NCBI GenBank assembly: GCA_023053575.1
Contig: JAKZAP010000006.1
Span: forward strand, 14,393,280 to 14,457,279
Length of the DNA stretch: 64,000 nt
Reading direction: 5' to 3'
DNA from: Branchinecta lynchi
Taxonomy: Eukaryota > Arthropoda > Branchiopoda > Anostraca > Branchinectidae
Positions 11,716-22,740 of the stretch are shown here, one piece after another (position 1 is the first letter of the stretch; every line of letters begins with the position of its first letter). The translations under genes were made by a program, and so were the position numbers. The notes beneath the pieces are model-generated. The model searched no databases, had not been told where the DNA came from, and saw only the letters and a program-made list of their open reading frames with translations.

Positions 11716-11973
11716 CTTTGTTATAACCCTTTCCGAAGTGCTATTCGGTATAAACGCTCCCCTTAAAAAAAGATCCCCTTAACTCCGAAAGCTGATACTA
11801 TATATGATCAAGTCTATACACGGCAGTGAACCTCGGGAAGAATGAGAGACGTCATCCGAACGATGACTCTTATCCTATGTCAACCAATCAAGGCGTTCGT
11901 TGGGGACGGCTGTGGTGACGCTTCCGGCCCTTCCGCTAGGTACACGGCGATTCTTCGTCGGCAAGACGAGTTA

Positions 11974-12293
11974 ACCTAGGTTCACACAGAGCAAATCGCG
12001 GCGATGAACGAGATTTTTCAATCGCAGCGAAAGAAGGTTTTTATCGCCTGGATGTTCACACTGAATTTTCGTCGGCAACAAAATTTAACGCGAAAAATAA
12101 TTAAAAATAGCCCTTAAAATCTGCTTAAAATAATTAGAATAATAAAAAATAATTAATTTTCTAAAAGTGAATCATCAAAAGGGTCGTCCATGTTGCTGTT
12201 GCGTGCATAAAATCGTACCATATAACAGAAATCGCCGATTTTGGCGACGAAAATCTCGGCGATGGCCGATATCGCCTCAGTGTGAACCTAGGG
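11974..12293. mobile_element. 320-bp MITE with TTA target duplication, copy 1
   Basis: The left end ACCTAGGTTCACAC mirrors GTGTGAACCTAGGG on the right, with TTA on each side. Inner arms contain CGGCGATGgc/atcgcc-rich pairs. A 3-bp TTA duplication fits a PIF/Harbinger-type MITE. The copy at 39795-40075 lacks the left end. Confidence 0.7.
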
Positions 12294-12959
12294 TTAGTCA
12301 TCAGGAGTATTCGCAGTCAGGCTTGGAAGGAATACTCCTAGTCGCTTATCACTCGATATTTGTATTATACTTTAGTAATTTTCTCGCCATCCAGCCGTGC
12401 TCGCCGCTGATCATTAATAAAGTTATGTCGTGAAATGTTAAATATAATAATACTGTAACTGAAAAATAAGTTAACCTGAACCCACTCCTGTTGGAACTAC
12501 GGAACTTGACAAATAAATAAACCTGAACCCACTTTTTGATATGATGATATATGGATTTATTACCTGCCAAAGCTGTACAAAATACAATAGCGGGCAGAGT
12601 ACGAGTAGGGAACGACCAATAAATACTCCTCGAGCCCAAACTGACTGCGAAACATTTATGGAAACAATGCATAAAAAGGACACGTCAGCTACGATGTTCC
12701 CTGCTGTGGTATTTAATTTAATTTCCCCGAATAGTATATTTATAGTTGGTAGAAGCTTCAGTTATTTATTGCAGGTTTGTTCCTTCCCCACCGTTGACCC
12801 TGAAGTTCGACAGCCTGATGAGGACCCTTGACAAGAAGGGCCGAAATATCGCTGCCAAAAATCATCGTAGCTGACGTGTCTGTTTTATGCACTATTTGAA
12901 TACATGAACAACCAATCTGTAAAGGGTGAATAATAAAAAGTGACAATCTGTGACCCTAC
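12294..12959. other. Intronic stretch between element and PDZ6 exon
   Basis: It contains a short direct repeat of acctgaacccact (near 12475 and 12521) and, at 12814-12846, a CTGATGA...CGAAA motif. That motif is like fragments near 45655 and 61695, so it belongs to a dispersed repeat. No other exon was seen. Confidence 0.45.
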
Positions 12960-13076
12960 CTTGGTACTTCTGATGGTGGCGGAGGAAGCCTCACAGGACC
13001 CTGTGAAGCTTCTAGCTGCTGAATAAGAGCGGACTGTTTGTGGACGGCAGCGTCAGCACCAGGTATATACACGATT
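12960..13076 (-). CDS. MPDZ: MPDZ-like exon: last strand of PDZ6 and proline-rich tail
   Basis: This 117-bp exon lies between a TTTTCTAG acceptor and a CCAAG|GTAGGG donor, phase 2 at both ends. Joined to the previous exon it reads ...STDISIVYIPGADAAVHKQ, where IVYIPGAD parallels the ITYVPAE that closes PDZ6 in vertebrate MPDZ. The rest (SALIQQLEASQGPV then RLPPPPSEVP) starts the linker to PDZ7. The intron side of its acceptor is unusual: a 294-bp inverted-repeat element with GAA target duplications begins 29 bp upstream of the exon, so the branch-point region may be transposon-derived. Confidence 0.88.
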
Positions 13077-13105
13077 CTAGAAAACAAAAACAGTGAAAAG
13101 ATGAA

Positions 13106-13399
13106 GAGCGTGTCCCACCCTACTTACCGTAGTTACTACGCTTGAAGGCACGGATCCTGTTTTTTTGTTGGCGTCAAGGCTGGAGGTATTTTTCAATTTT
13201 TAGCAAAACATCTTGCAACGGGCTGATCGGACCAATCACGTCACAGAGATCGTAGATACCACGATAACTACGCTCCCGAGCATGGTAAGCAAATAGTTAC
13301 TATTTGAGAAGGCTGGAACGGTCGGCGGAGTAACTCTTCACGAGTTTGGAACAAAAATAGTAACTAATAGTTACTATTGTTAAAAGGTGGAACATGCTC
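13106..13399. mobile_element. 294-bp MITE with 3-bp target duplication, copy 1
   Basis: The terminal inverted repeats are GAGCGTGTCCCACCCT and AGGTGGAACATGCTC, flanked by GAA at 13103-13105 and 13400-13402. The interior has repeated GTAGTTACTACG and AGTAACTATT blocks that fold back on each other. Two more copies lie at 23215 and 47806. This copy abuts the acceptor side of the MPDZ exon at 13076. Confidence 0.82.
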
Positions 13400-13402
13400 G
13401 AA

Positions 13403-14515
13403 ATATCTTGATTAAAAAGCCCAAAATTCCACCTCGTCTGCTGGAGCTGATTTCATCTGACCGACCGATCAGAAGGACGCAAAGTTACGGGTGAGACCTA
13501 CGAAAGTGTATTTCCTAATTCCCCTTCTTAAACTTCCAAAAATGCTTAAAATGCAGCTTACTGCAAATCCGAATCGAGCCTGTCGAACGTCTTCCGCTTT
13601 ATGAGCCAGTACGAAGCTAGTAGAAAGAATAAATAAGGTAGTAACGGTACGACGACACGCCTGTTGCTTCCCTTCACTTTCCTTGAAGCACAAAAGTAAT
13701 GTCCCGCCCAATCGGGGCCAAACCGAGGAAGGGGGTGAATGGGGAAAATATGTCCGGCTGGAGCCGTGACGGCCACGATCTAGCATTGTTGAATTTTAAC
13801 AATTACTGCACTAAACAGAGATCTAACCTAAGAAATGGTTTCAGGGTAAAGCATGGTGGAAATATGTCCCGCTGGACCCGATATCTATCGTCTGGTTATA
13901 GCATGAACTAACTCAAAAAGGGCGTTACGAATTCTAAAAACAAAAAAATGATAGTCTACCAATTTCACCGTTAAATGAACTTAACAATTACTGCACTGCA
14001 ATCCGAGCAAACTAAACGACTTCAAACAACCAGGAAACCATTCACCTTACTAAATCCATTTCCAAGCTATTCACGTGGAAACCGCACTTGCGGTGCTTCA
14101 ATCGACGGACAGCAAAGGACGCCAGCCTTGAAAGGCGTGTCCCCGTAGAAACAGTACATATTAGTGGCGACTATACCGAAATACGAATTACATGGTTTAC
14201 TGTTTCTCAATGATTACTGCATTATTTTTTCAAAACTTCAGCAACGACTTGCTTTCGGGTTATCCATCCAAGGCCATAAAATCCCTAGCAAAAATAAAGT
14301 GAGAATTGAAGATATACTTTCTCGGCTATAGCAGCCTGCCCTGCGAATAAACACACAACTTTCCGAAAATAAGTACCGAGCCCCATATTTTTTACGTGAG
14401 TGTTCCTTTAAACCCATATTCCCAATTTTCATAAATTCTTTTCACGAAAAACGATTGGGGATATGGATGCATATTCCCACATTGTTTTTGTGCTTTATAC
14501 TTTTTATGTTTTACT
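13403..14515. other. Intronic stretch with nothing recognised
   Basis: There is no exon-like frame with matching splice sites. A short phrase, aatatgtcc(g/c)gctggа-like, occurs twice around 13747 and 13860, but no element ends were seen. Confidence 0.35.
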
Positions 14516-15510
14516 ATGCATAGTCCAGTAAAAGTACGGTCTGACCCGGACAAAGTTGCAACACAAACATTCTTTACACCAAAAATGTTCAAACAAAAAA
14601 TCGTTGAACAACATATCGACAATCCACCAAAATCGCCTGGTGGGAAATCTATATAGGGCTGCTTGACATGGTGGAGGGGGAAAAAAAAATTAAGAGAGGA
14701 AAACAAAATATTTATTTATGATAATATGACAGTCGAGTTAGGGGTAAGGAGACACGCTGATCCCAACTCTGAACTTTATGTCGTCATCCGACAAGTAGTT
14801 CGCGCGGAATCCGGGGAAATTTTTTTTTTGGTCTTACACCAAAGTCAGTTTAGGGGATATGGTACCGTAAAAGAAAACAGTTTATGATAACAAACAAATT
14901 TTTGGTCTACTGGCACAAACAGACGTGCTCAGCCCTTGTCTTTTTTTTCCGCCAGACATTTAGTTTGCCCGGAATCTGGTGACAACTGGAATTCAAAATA
15001 AATAAATTTTATTCTGACAGAATTTTACTGTTTTTCCGTAGTTCGCCCGGTAGGCTATCCGAAGAAAAAAACGTAATTCCCTAGAAGTAAAATTTTATTT
15101 TGACATCGGTTACAGCTCCAACAAGTAGCTCGCCTGGAATCCTATGAGAACCAGAATTCGGTACCGTAAAACAGTTTATGCTAAAAAAAAAAAATTGTTT
15201 GGCTAATGGCATAGGCTATTTAGGGTAAAAAGACGTGCTCAGGCCTTGTCTATAGTTCTTGTTCTCCTGCTGCAATAAGATCGTCTTAAGAACCTTCGAG
15301 TCCATACGGAAATTAGCTACCTTAGATACCGAATTTCGCAGGGATACCGGGCGAGCTAATTGTCCCGCGAATGTTTTTTTTAGATACAGCCTGAGCAGGT
15401 CTCCTTGGCCAACTGCGCTATTAGACAATTTTTTTTTTATAATAAACTTTTTCTTGTATGGTTCTGGTTTTCGCCGGATTCCGGCCGAGCTACTTTTAAT
15501 AAAAGTGTAG
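14516..15510 (+). mobile_element. Old, eroded Family 1 array
   Basis: Scattered units retain the Family 1 marks gacaagtagttcgcgcgg, gtttgcccggaatctgg and ttcgccggattccggccg. The terminal GGGATCCC blocks are missing. Poly-A/T patches interrupt it. Confidence 0.55.
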
Positions 15511-15576
15511 ATATGGACTAGGCAAGTCTTCTTATCCCTAAACCGACTATGCTGTTGACCAAGAGAATCTTACGGC

Positions 15577-17007
15577 CAAGTGCCATATACCGATCACTTT
15601 TCCGTTGGTCTGTCGGTTAGTCCGGTTTATGCGAGTTAGGGTACTTCCAGATGTGCTAAGACGTTGAAACTTGGCAGGCGTATTAGGGACACGACCAAAC
15701 TAACTTGGAAATAGTCACTTGCTCGATCCGACCATCGTGGGGGATGGAGGGGAGTCTGGAATTTAGTGACATGTATAACTTTCGAACGGGTGATCGGATC
15801 CTAACGAAACTTGATATTTGGAAAGACGTCATATCTTGGATGTCCCATTTCAAGTCCGGACCGAATCCGATGAATGAGGGGGGGGGAGTCGGAGGGGGGG
15901 AACCGGAATCATGTGACACGCTTAGAGTGGAGCGATCGGGATGAAACTTGGTACGAGGAACAAGCAAAAGCCCTAGGTATATCATTGACAGAACCGGACC
16001 GGATTCGTGCACTGTGGGGGGAGTTCCAGAATTCCGGTGATACGGAGTTAAGTTACTTCCAGGTGGGCTAGGACAAAAAAACTTGGCAGGCAAGTCAGGG
16101 ATCCGATCAGATTAACCGGGAAATAGTCAACTTCCCGATCCGCCCACCGTAGGGAGTGGACCTCGTCTCCCGGATGACCCATTTAAAGTCTGGACCGAAT
16201 CCGATGAAGTTTGTGGGGGGGGGGGAAATCTTGTGACACGCTTAGAGTGGAGCGATTGGATGAAACTTGTGAGAAGACCAAGGACAAGAACTAGATACAT
16301 GAGTGACAAAACTGTCACCGGACCGGGTTCCGGCACTGTGAGGGGAGTTGGTGGAGGGGGGGGGGGGATTTCGGTGATCACGAATTATGGTACCATGTGC
16401 CAGGGCGATGAAACTTGGCTTCAATATTAGAAACTTGACAAGATTGGCTTAGAAATTATCACTTCTCGGTTCGGACCATCCCTTACAGATAATCCTAATC
16501 TTAAAGTACTAATCCTAACCACAAAGTACAAAAACATGCTTTTAAGAAAAGTATACATTTTAACTCTATGGTTACCCTTAAAGTGCGTTTCTTAACCGAA
16601 AAGCCATAAAAAAATGAAGCAAACGACATTTATTCATGCTTCCCAAGGGCCCATGCTCATTTTTGCCTCAAGGGTTTTGCTTACAACTAAATTTCTTAAA
16701 ATAAAACAATAAATTTAAGCAAAATATAAATTTTCATGATTCCAATGAGCTTATCATCATTTGTGCTTCAGTTGTGTTCATTACAGATAAATCTCTAGCG
16801 CCCTTGAAGTGCGCATCATCAAGGCCAAATGCGAAAAGAAAATATTTTTTACGAACAAGACGTTCTCATGATTTCCAAGGACCCATGACCATTCTTATCT
16901 CAAGGGTTTTGCTTAAAAATGATCACAACAAACCCACGAATTGAGCAATTCCTACTTTAATCCTCTAACCCAGCCTTGCAAGTGCAATATGAGCTTCCAG
17001 ATCTTGT
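15577..17007 (+). mobile_element. Family 2 satellite-bearing element, complete copy
   Basis: It starts CAAGTGCCATATACCGATCA followed by cttttccgt and a gtctgtcggttag stretch. About 2.5 units of about 280 bp follow (15640-16480), then about 140-bp units marked by cctcaagggttttgctta (16500-16930). It ends CTTGCAAGTGCAATATGAGC then agATCTTGTTTTT. The G/C-run-rich ORFs inside are repeat translations. Confidence 0.78.
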
Positions 17008-17880
17008 TTTTACTGAAAATGGACTTATCACTTCTACGATACCGAACTTACGGTTTTCACCGGACTCCGGGAGAACTACTTGTCGGGTAAAAAAATAAAC
17101 TTCAAATATGAACTCACCCCTGAATCTACTGCTGTATCACCCTAAACTAAACTTTTTCGTCACCCCTTGATTTTTCAGCCCCTCCACCCTTTCAAGCAGC
17201 CCTAGAAAGTTTTCCCACCGGCCGATTTTGGTTGATTTTGGATATGTTGTTCAGCGATTTTTTCTCACCATTTTACTGTAAAAACTTTTGTGTTTCAGTT
17301 ATGTCTGGGTTGACCCACTTTGCAGCGCCACTATTATATATTTCATGACGGAAGGAATTCTATGGTCGACTTGTCCGTGAGCGAATTTTTGGAAATAAAT
17401 TGAATTGAATTGAATATCAGTGGCGCTGCCACGGGATAATCCACAATTAGTGGATTAGCACACAAGGCTTGCTTCCCTATTAGCTGCTTAACGAACGAAT
17501 TTCGCAACCGGAACCAAGAATTCTAAGTTGGATTTCAAACGAATATTCGCATACAATATCTCATTGTCCTAAATTAAAACCCGGCTTGAAAAAAAACCCC
17601 TTGCTTATTCTGCCTTAATATTGTCCCCAGCTTCCCTAACGGAAATAAAAGCTTGAAATCCTGGCTTTTCGCCACTGTTTCATTTTGTATCTACGACTTT
17701 GCAGCGCTATTTCGGTTCAGCCAAGTTTTGCCAGAAGCAACGCAGAAGGTTTAAGGCCCGCCGACAAATCTTTCACAGATAAGGACATGAGAAGCTTCAT
17801 TTTTTTTTTCATTCTGGAATATTGACGGCCGTCGGATCTTTCTTCTGTTTTGACTTCTTTTACTTTGATTGGTTTCCCAC
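17008..17880. other. Family 1 remnant, LINE-like tail and paralogous segment
   Basis: 17030-17180 is an inverted, eroded Family 1 piece (accggactccgggagaactac). 17345-17420 ends aaataaattgaattgaattg, like a LINE 3' tail. From about 17590 the sequence is paralogous to 6560-6815. Confidence 0.5.
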
Positions 17881-19292
17881 TTTTTGGGATCCCAAAACGT
17901 AAGTGGAGGGATACCTATGACATCGCAAAAGTTGTCCGTCTGTCCGTCCGTCTGTAAGCACGATAACTCTCGAAGGGAATGAGATATTTTGATGAAACTT
18001 GGTGTGAGGGTTCGTTGGGTCGTCGGACCAGTCAAGTTCGTAGATGGGCTTTGTAGCTCTACACTTAGGGGTGGGGGAGGGGATTCGAATTAAGGGATAA
18101 ACAAAATATTTTGAAACAGCTAATTTGATAGTCGATTATAGGGTAAGAAGATATGCTGAACACGATGGTGAAAACCATTTTGTCATCGGACAAGTAGTTC
18201 GCCCGGAATCCGGCCAAAACCGGAAAGTTTGTTGAAAGTAAAAGTTTTATTTGAAGTTGATTAGATATTCGATTTAGGGGTAGGAAGACATGCTGAAGAC
18301 GATGGTGAAAATTATTTTCTCGACGGACAAGTATTTCGCCCAGAATCCGGCCCAAACCGGAAAGTTTGTTGAAAGTAAAAGTTTTATTTGAAATTGGTTA
18401 GATGTTCGATTTAGGGGTAGGAAGACATGCTGAAGACGATGGTGAAAACTATTTTCTCGACGGACAAGTATTTCGCCCGGAATCCGGCCCAAACCGGAAA
18501 GTTTGTTGAAAGTAAAAGTTTTATTTGAAGTTGATTAAATGTTCGATTTAGAGGTAGGAAGACATGCTGAAGACGATGGTGAAAACTATTTTCTCGATGG
18601 ACAAGTATTTCGACCGGAATCCGGCCCAAACCGGAAAGTTTGTCAAAATTAAAAGTTTTATTTGGAGTTGATTAGATGTTCGATTTAGGGCAAGAAGACA
18701 TGCTGAACACTTATGTGAAAACAAGTTTCTACCCGGACATGTAGTTCGTCCGGAATCCGGCCAAAACCGGAAAACTGTTGTAAGTCATAGTTTTATTTCT
18801 AGTTGATTAGATAAGCGATTTAAGGGTAAGAAGAGATGCTGAGTCCCTGTATGACAATCGTATTTTACCCGGACATATAGTTCGACCGGAATCCGGCTGG
18901 AATCGGAAAATTTGTTATAAGCTAATTTTTGTTTGAAGTTGATTAGATGTTCATTACTGGGGAAAGAAGATACCCTGATTTCGTCTTTGAGCTTTCTTTT
19001 TTCGCCGGACAAGTAGTTCTGGAGTTCGGCCGGAACCGGGAAATTGGCAGAAGTGGCAGGAAGTTTTCGTCAAAACAGATATGACTTATAGGGATAAACA
19101 CACATGCTGAATCCAAATCTGAACTTGGTTTTCTCAGGTGATTAGCTATTTGGCCTTAATCTGTTTCTGAATTTTAATTGTAAAAATGTTCAAGGAGTCT
19201 GGCGAAGACTGGATCTGGCTAAGACAAGACCCAGTTGTCTGGATCAGATATTGAATTTTTGGGATCCCATCGAAACCTTTGGTCTTGTTAAC
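17881..19292 (+). mobile_element. Family 1 satellite-bearing element, copy B
   Basis: It starts TTTTTGGGATCCCAAAACG and ends GGTCTTGTTAAC. At 18250-18660 three units are almost identical with a period of 137 bp; older units flank them. The same sequence without the element is found at 6807-6820, which shows the insertion boundaries. The three overlapping minus-strand ORFs of 72-96 codons here are the array read in one frame. Confidence 0.85.
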
Positions 19293-19601
19293 CACGACGC
19301 GTTCAGTACTCAAATATTGTGCGCAAAACCGCCGCGCGGAGAGAAGGAAGGATGCACTGACTTGACTCGCCTTAACGATAAAATTGCTAATTTGACTTGA
19401 AAAGTAACGGCATTTCGCAAAAAAAAAAATGATATTTCTAGGCCATTTCATCGCGGAAAGATCATTTCTAGTAAAAGTGGTGGCTTTAAAGTTTATTCAG
19501 CTTATGAGTACATTACTCGGAGGCTTTCTCGCATTTGCCCATACTGAAAACAGTAGTTCTCAACTAGTGGGATCATCTAGCAGCAAAATCATTCGCAGTA
19601 G

Positions 19602-21488
19602 AACAAGAGCGGTAAGATCATACGGCACTTGCAAGCATACGTAGTGGCTGAGGGTATAGTCTAAGATTTGTGCTGTCTTGAGGCACACAAGATTATTGGC
19701 CCTTCGGTATCATCAAAAGTCGAAAATATGCTATGCACTTTGCGGTTACAATGCGCACTTTAAGGGGGCTCGGAATCCATTTTGTAAGCAAAAGCACTAG
19801 TGCACAAACGATCATGGGCCCCTGGGGATCTTAAAAATGTATCGTTTCTTAAAAATAGTGTTTTGCACTTTGCGGTAAGATTGGCGCTTTAACTATGTTG
19901 GAAAGTCATTTGTCAGCAAACGCTTCAGGCAAAATTATCACGGGCCCTTTGGAAATCACGAAATTTTCTCATTCTTGTTAAAAGTTTTTTGTTAACTTTT
20001 CAGTTAAGAGTCTACTCCCTTTTAATCTGATCAGGTCGCTAATACACCTACCGAATTTCATCGTCCTGGTGCATCTGTAAATAGCTTGACTCACGATCAC
20101 CGGACTTTCCGAGAAACCCCCTCTATCCCCCCCCCCCTGCGCCGATCCGGTCCGTTTCTATCAAAAATGTATTTACAACTCGTCCTTGCTCTTCTAACCA
20201 AGCTACATCTCGATCCCTCCACTCTAAGCCTTTCCCGAGATTTTCAGTGTCCCTCCCCCGAGAGTTATCGGATCCGGTCCGGACACGAACTGTGACATCC
20301 GCGACCTGAGCTCTTTCCAACTGTCAACTACTCAGTTGACAGTTGGACGACTATTCAGTCAACCTGGTCGGGTCATTGATAACCGAGTTTCATCGTCCTA
20401 GCACATCTAGAAGTACCTTAAGGTGATAGCCGGAATTCCGGGACCCACTTCCAACACAACTCCCCCAACAGTGCCGGGATCCGATCCAGTTATGTCAATT
20501 CATATATTTAAGATCTGTGCTTATTCTTCCCACCAAGTTTCATCCCGACCCATCCACTCTAAGCGTGTCACGATATTTCCGGTAGCCTCCCCCCCCCCCC
20601 CCACACAGTTGTCGGACAGATCTGGGTGTGAAACGGGACATGTGAGAAATGTGTTCCGAATCAAAATCATTTTATTTTTCCCAATATTCGTTAAAATAGC
20701 CTGGGATGTCAAAAAGTTAAATAAAAGCACGAAATAAACACATTTTAAGCACTATTGGTTTCTATCCACAGTTGTGTCATGATCTTGTTTGCTTTATGCT
20801 TTCAGGTTGTGATGCTTAACGAAGTATGGCACAAATGATCTGCTGTACCGCTGGCTGTGCTTGATCGGTGGTTTCTGGAGAAGTGGGTCGCAGCGTTTTA
20901 ATTTAATTTGTGTTGCCGCTTGGAGTTGAAGCGGAGACCGGTAGGATGTCACGATGTACCTCAGATCTGAGGCACTTTTTCCCAAATGACATCGTGAGAT
21001 GGTGGCGTCGCTCCGAGAGGGTTGAGATTCGAAGTGCTGTCCTCGTATGACACATACGTCTGCCCAAGTACGATTTTGCAGGCTCGTTTCTGCAGAGACT
21101 CCAGTCTCGAGCTCTGGTCTTGTGACAGCATGTGGTTCCATATAGCATCGCTTTTCCATCGTGTAGCTCCTCCTACAGGGCGGGGCTTAGCTACAAACTG
21201 TCAGTTTGTAGTAACTGGTCTGAGTCTTCAAGTTTCATTCAGATCCGATCACCGAAAGTTACACATGCTGAATATTCCGGGTTCCTCCTCCCTCCACTAC
21301 CCCACGGTGGTCGAATCGAGGAAGTTACTATTTCCAAGGCAGTTTGGTCGAGTCCCTGGACCCTGATACGCCTCCCAAGTTTCATCGTCCTAGCGCATCT
21401 GGAAGTACCCTAATTCGCGATCAGCGGACCGACAGACAGACCGGCGGAAAAGTGATCAGTATACGGCACTTGGCAGGAAGGCAAGTGC
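19602..21488 (-). mobile_element. Family 2 element, inverted, interrupted by a LINE fragment
   Basis: Read on the minus strand it starts with GTGCCATATAC-like ends at 21440-21488 (tgatcagtatacggcacttgg on +). It has 280-bp-type units at 20040-20640 and 21215-21420, then 140-bp-type units at 19690-20000. It ends at aacaagagcggtaagatcat. A LINE remnant separates the two blocks of 280-bp units. Confidence 0.7.
20803..21150 (-). pseudogene. LINE ORF2 C-terminal fragment, frameshifted
   Basis: One frame reads LSQDQSSRLESLQKRACKIV then LGQTYVSYEDS. A second frame continues LSERRHHLTMSFGKKCLRSE. A third ends RYSRSFVPYFVKHHN. These are the ordered motifs of the C-terminal end of a CR1/Jockey-like LINE protein spread over several frames, so the copy is dead. 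It is related to 7789-8265 but belongs to a different subfamily. Confidence 0.75.
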
Positions 21489-22082
21489 AAATAAAAAAAA
21501 TGTTCTAGCGATAAAAGTAACAAAAGAACAACAACAGAAAGAAAACCGTGCAAAATAAATTTAAATTTTTTTTATATTTTTTTTATATTTTCTCAATGAA
21601 ATCCACATATTTTCAATTAAATTTGCGAACATTTAGTGAACAGACTTTGCTGTGGACTCGACCTTGATTGAGGTTTCTCTGTCTCGATTTATGGAGGCTT
21701 CATGTTTTCCACATATTTTTTTTTTGTTTGCTGCAGGAATAGTTACTTGTACTTGTGTCAAGACGCAAGCTGTGCAGCTCTCACTGGCGACAACAGCTGA
21801 TGGGCCAAGGCATGCCACGACAGTTACCACTGTCGTCAAAATTATCTTCCTAATCGATCGTAACGTTTCCCGCAATATCAGTCAAATCCATTAATTCTTT
21901 TCGGTTCGCTTTCTTCCTGAAACCTATGTCGGCAACCTGACAATGGTTTCGGGCCAACGTTCTTGAAAATATCACGTTTCGTTCCTTTCTGTCTTAGTTA
22001 ATTAGAACTTACAAGTACACAATGTATTTCATTCACTTTCCATGCCATCTTTCGATCCTAGCCTAAAAGCTTAAATACTCAC
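21489..22082. other. Intronic stretch downstream of PDZ6 core exon
   Basis: AT-rich. A plus-strand frame of 80 codons and an antiparallel one overlap at 21633-21894. Neither has a recognisable domain. Confidence 0.35.
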
Positions 22083-22284
22083 GAGATGTCAGTGCTGAGT
22101 AACTGCGTCCTACGGAGCACCGCCCGTGCTTGAGCATTAGTTGCGAATCGCATGCTTTCGTTATTCACCGATACTATATAATCGCCAGGTCGGAGTCGGT
22201 TGTCCTTCCAGACTGCACCCCCACGAGTGATGCCACTGATCGTAACGCCGTTCACCCCTTGATCGACAGCCTCGACGTTGATTC
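22083..22284 (-). CDS. MPDZ: MPDZ-like exon: core of PDZ6
   Basis: This 202-bp exon (acceptor TTTATTCAG, donor TC|GTGAGT, phase 1 in and 2 out) encodes most of a PDZ domain. It contains INVEAVDQGVNGVTISGI, then GGAVWKDNRLRPGDYIVSVN and the helix TNAQARAVLRRTQL. The helix NAQARA(V/M)LRR and the GGAxxxDxRxxxGDxIxSxN signature match PDZ6 of vertebrate MPDZ (family knowledge, from memory) and identify the gene better than any other exon here. The binding loop is L-G-I-N-V, formed across the upstream junction. PDZ domains bind C-terminal peptides of membrane proteins; the ligand cannot be told from this sequence. Confidence 0.93.
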
Positions 22285-22499
22285 CTGAATAAAGCAACAC
22301 AATTTTAACACAAGATACCCTTTCATAGTTTCTACTCAGGACGTTTTTTTATGGTTTTTATGCCACGCTTGCCATAGACACGGTTGGTGCGACGAGTACT
22401 TCGAATGACTTGCATGTTTATTTTTTTACAATAAGAAGTGACCACTCAATCGGTTTATTAACTGATTGCCCGTCACATGCATACACATAGTTACTTTTT

Positions 22500-22740
22500 G
22501 AAGAGAAAAGACGAGGACCAGCCATCCGGGTGTGCTTGCCCTCTATGTGGTAATAGAGTTGACGATTTGGTCCATGTTCTGTGCCGGTGTCCAGAGCTTT
22601 CTGGGTTAAGAAGGGAATTATTGGGAGGTGAGGTTATGTCACTTCCTGACATCTGAAAGAGCACGACGCCAAGCGTTATATGTAAAATTTGCCAATTTGT
22701 TGATGGTGTGGTGAAATTTCGAGAGAGCGATGGAAAAGTT
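22500..22740 (+). pseudogene. LINE zinc-knuckle/C-terminal fragment
   Basis: The + frame reads CPLCGNRVDDLVHVLCRCPE then LSGLRRELLGG. It contains the C-x2-C-x8-H-x3-C-x-C pattern found at the end of many LINE ORF2 proteins. Further on, RARRQALYVKFANLLMVW is followed by a stop. The two parts are out of frame with each other, so this is a dead remnant. Confidence 0.65.

Noticed and set aside
15683..16430. Proline- and glycine-rich ORFs around the G runs
   Set aside because: These are Family 2 280-bp units read through homopolymer tracts.
18065..18629. Three overlapping minus-strand ORFs with repeated LPLNR and LLLSTNFPV phrases
   Set aside because: They are the 137-bp Family 1 array read in one frame; the spacing equals the repeat period and no start or splice context exists.
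21633..21894. 80-codon ORFs on both strands
   Set aside because: Fully antiparallel overlap and no motif; the apparent TTTGTTTGCTGCAG acceptor has no exon with a compatible donor that I could find.
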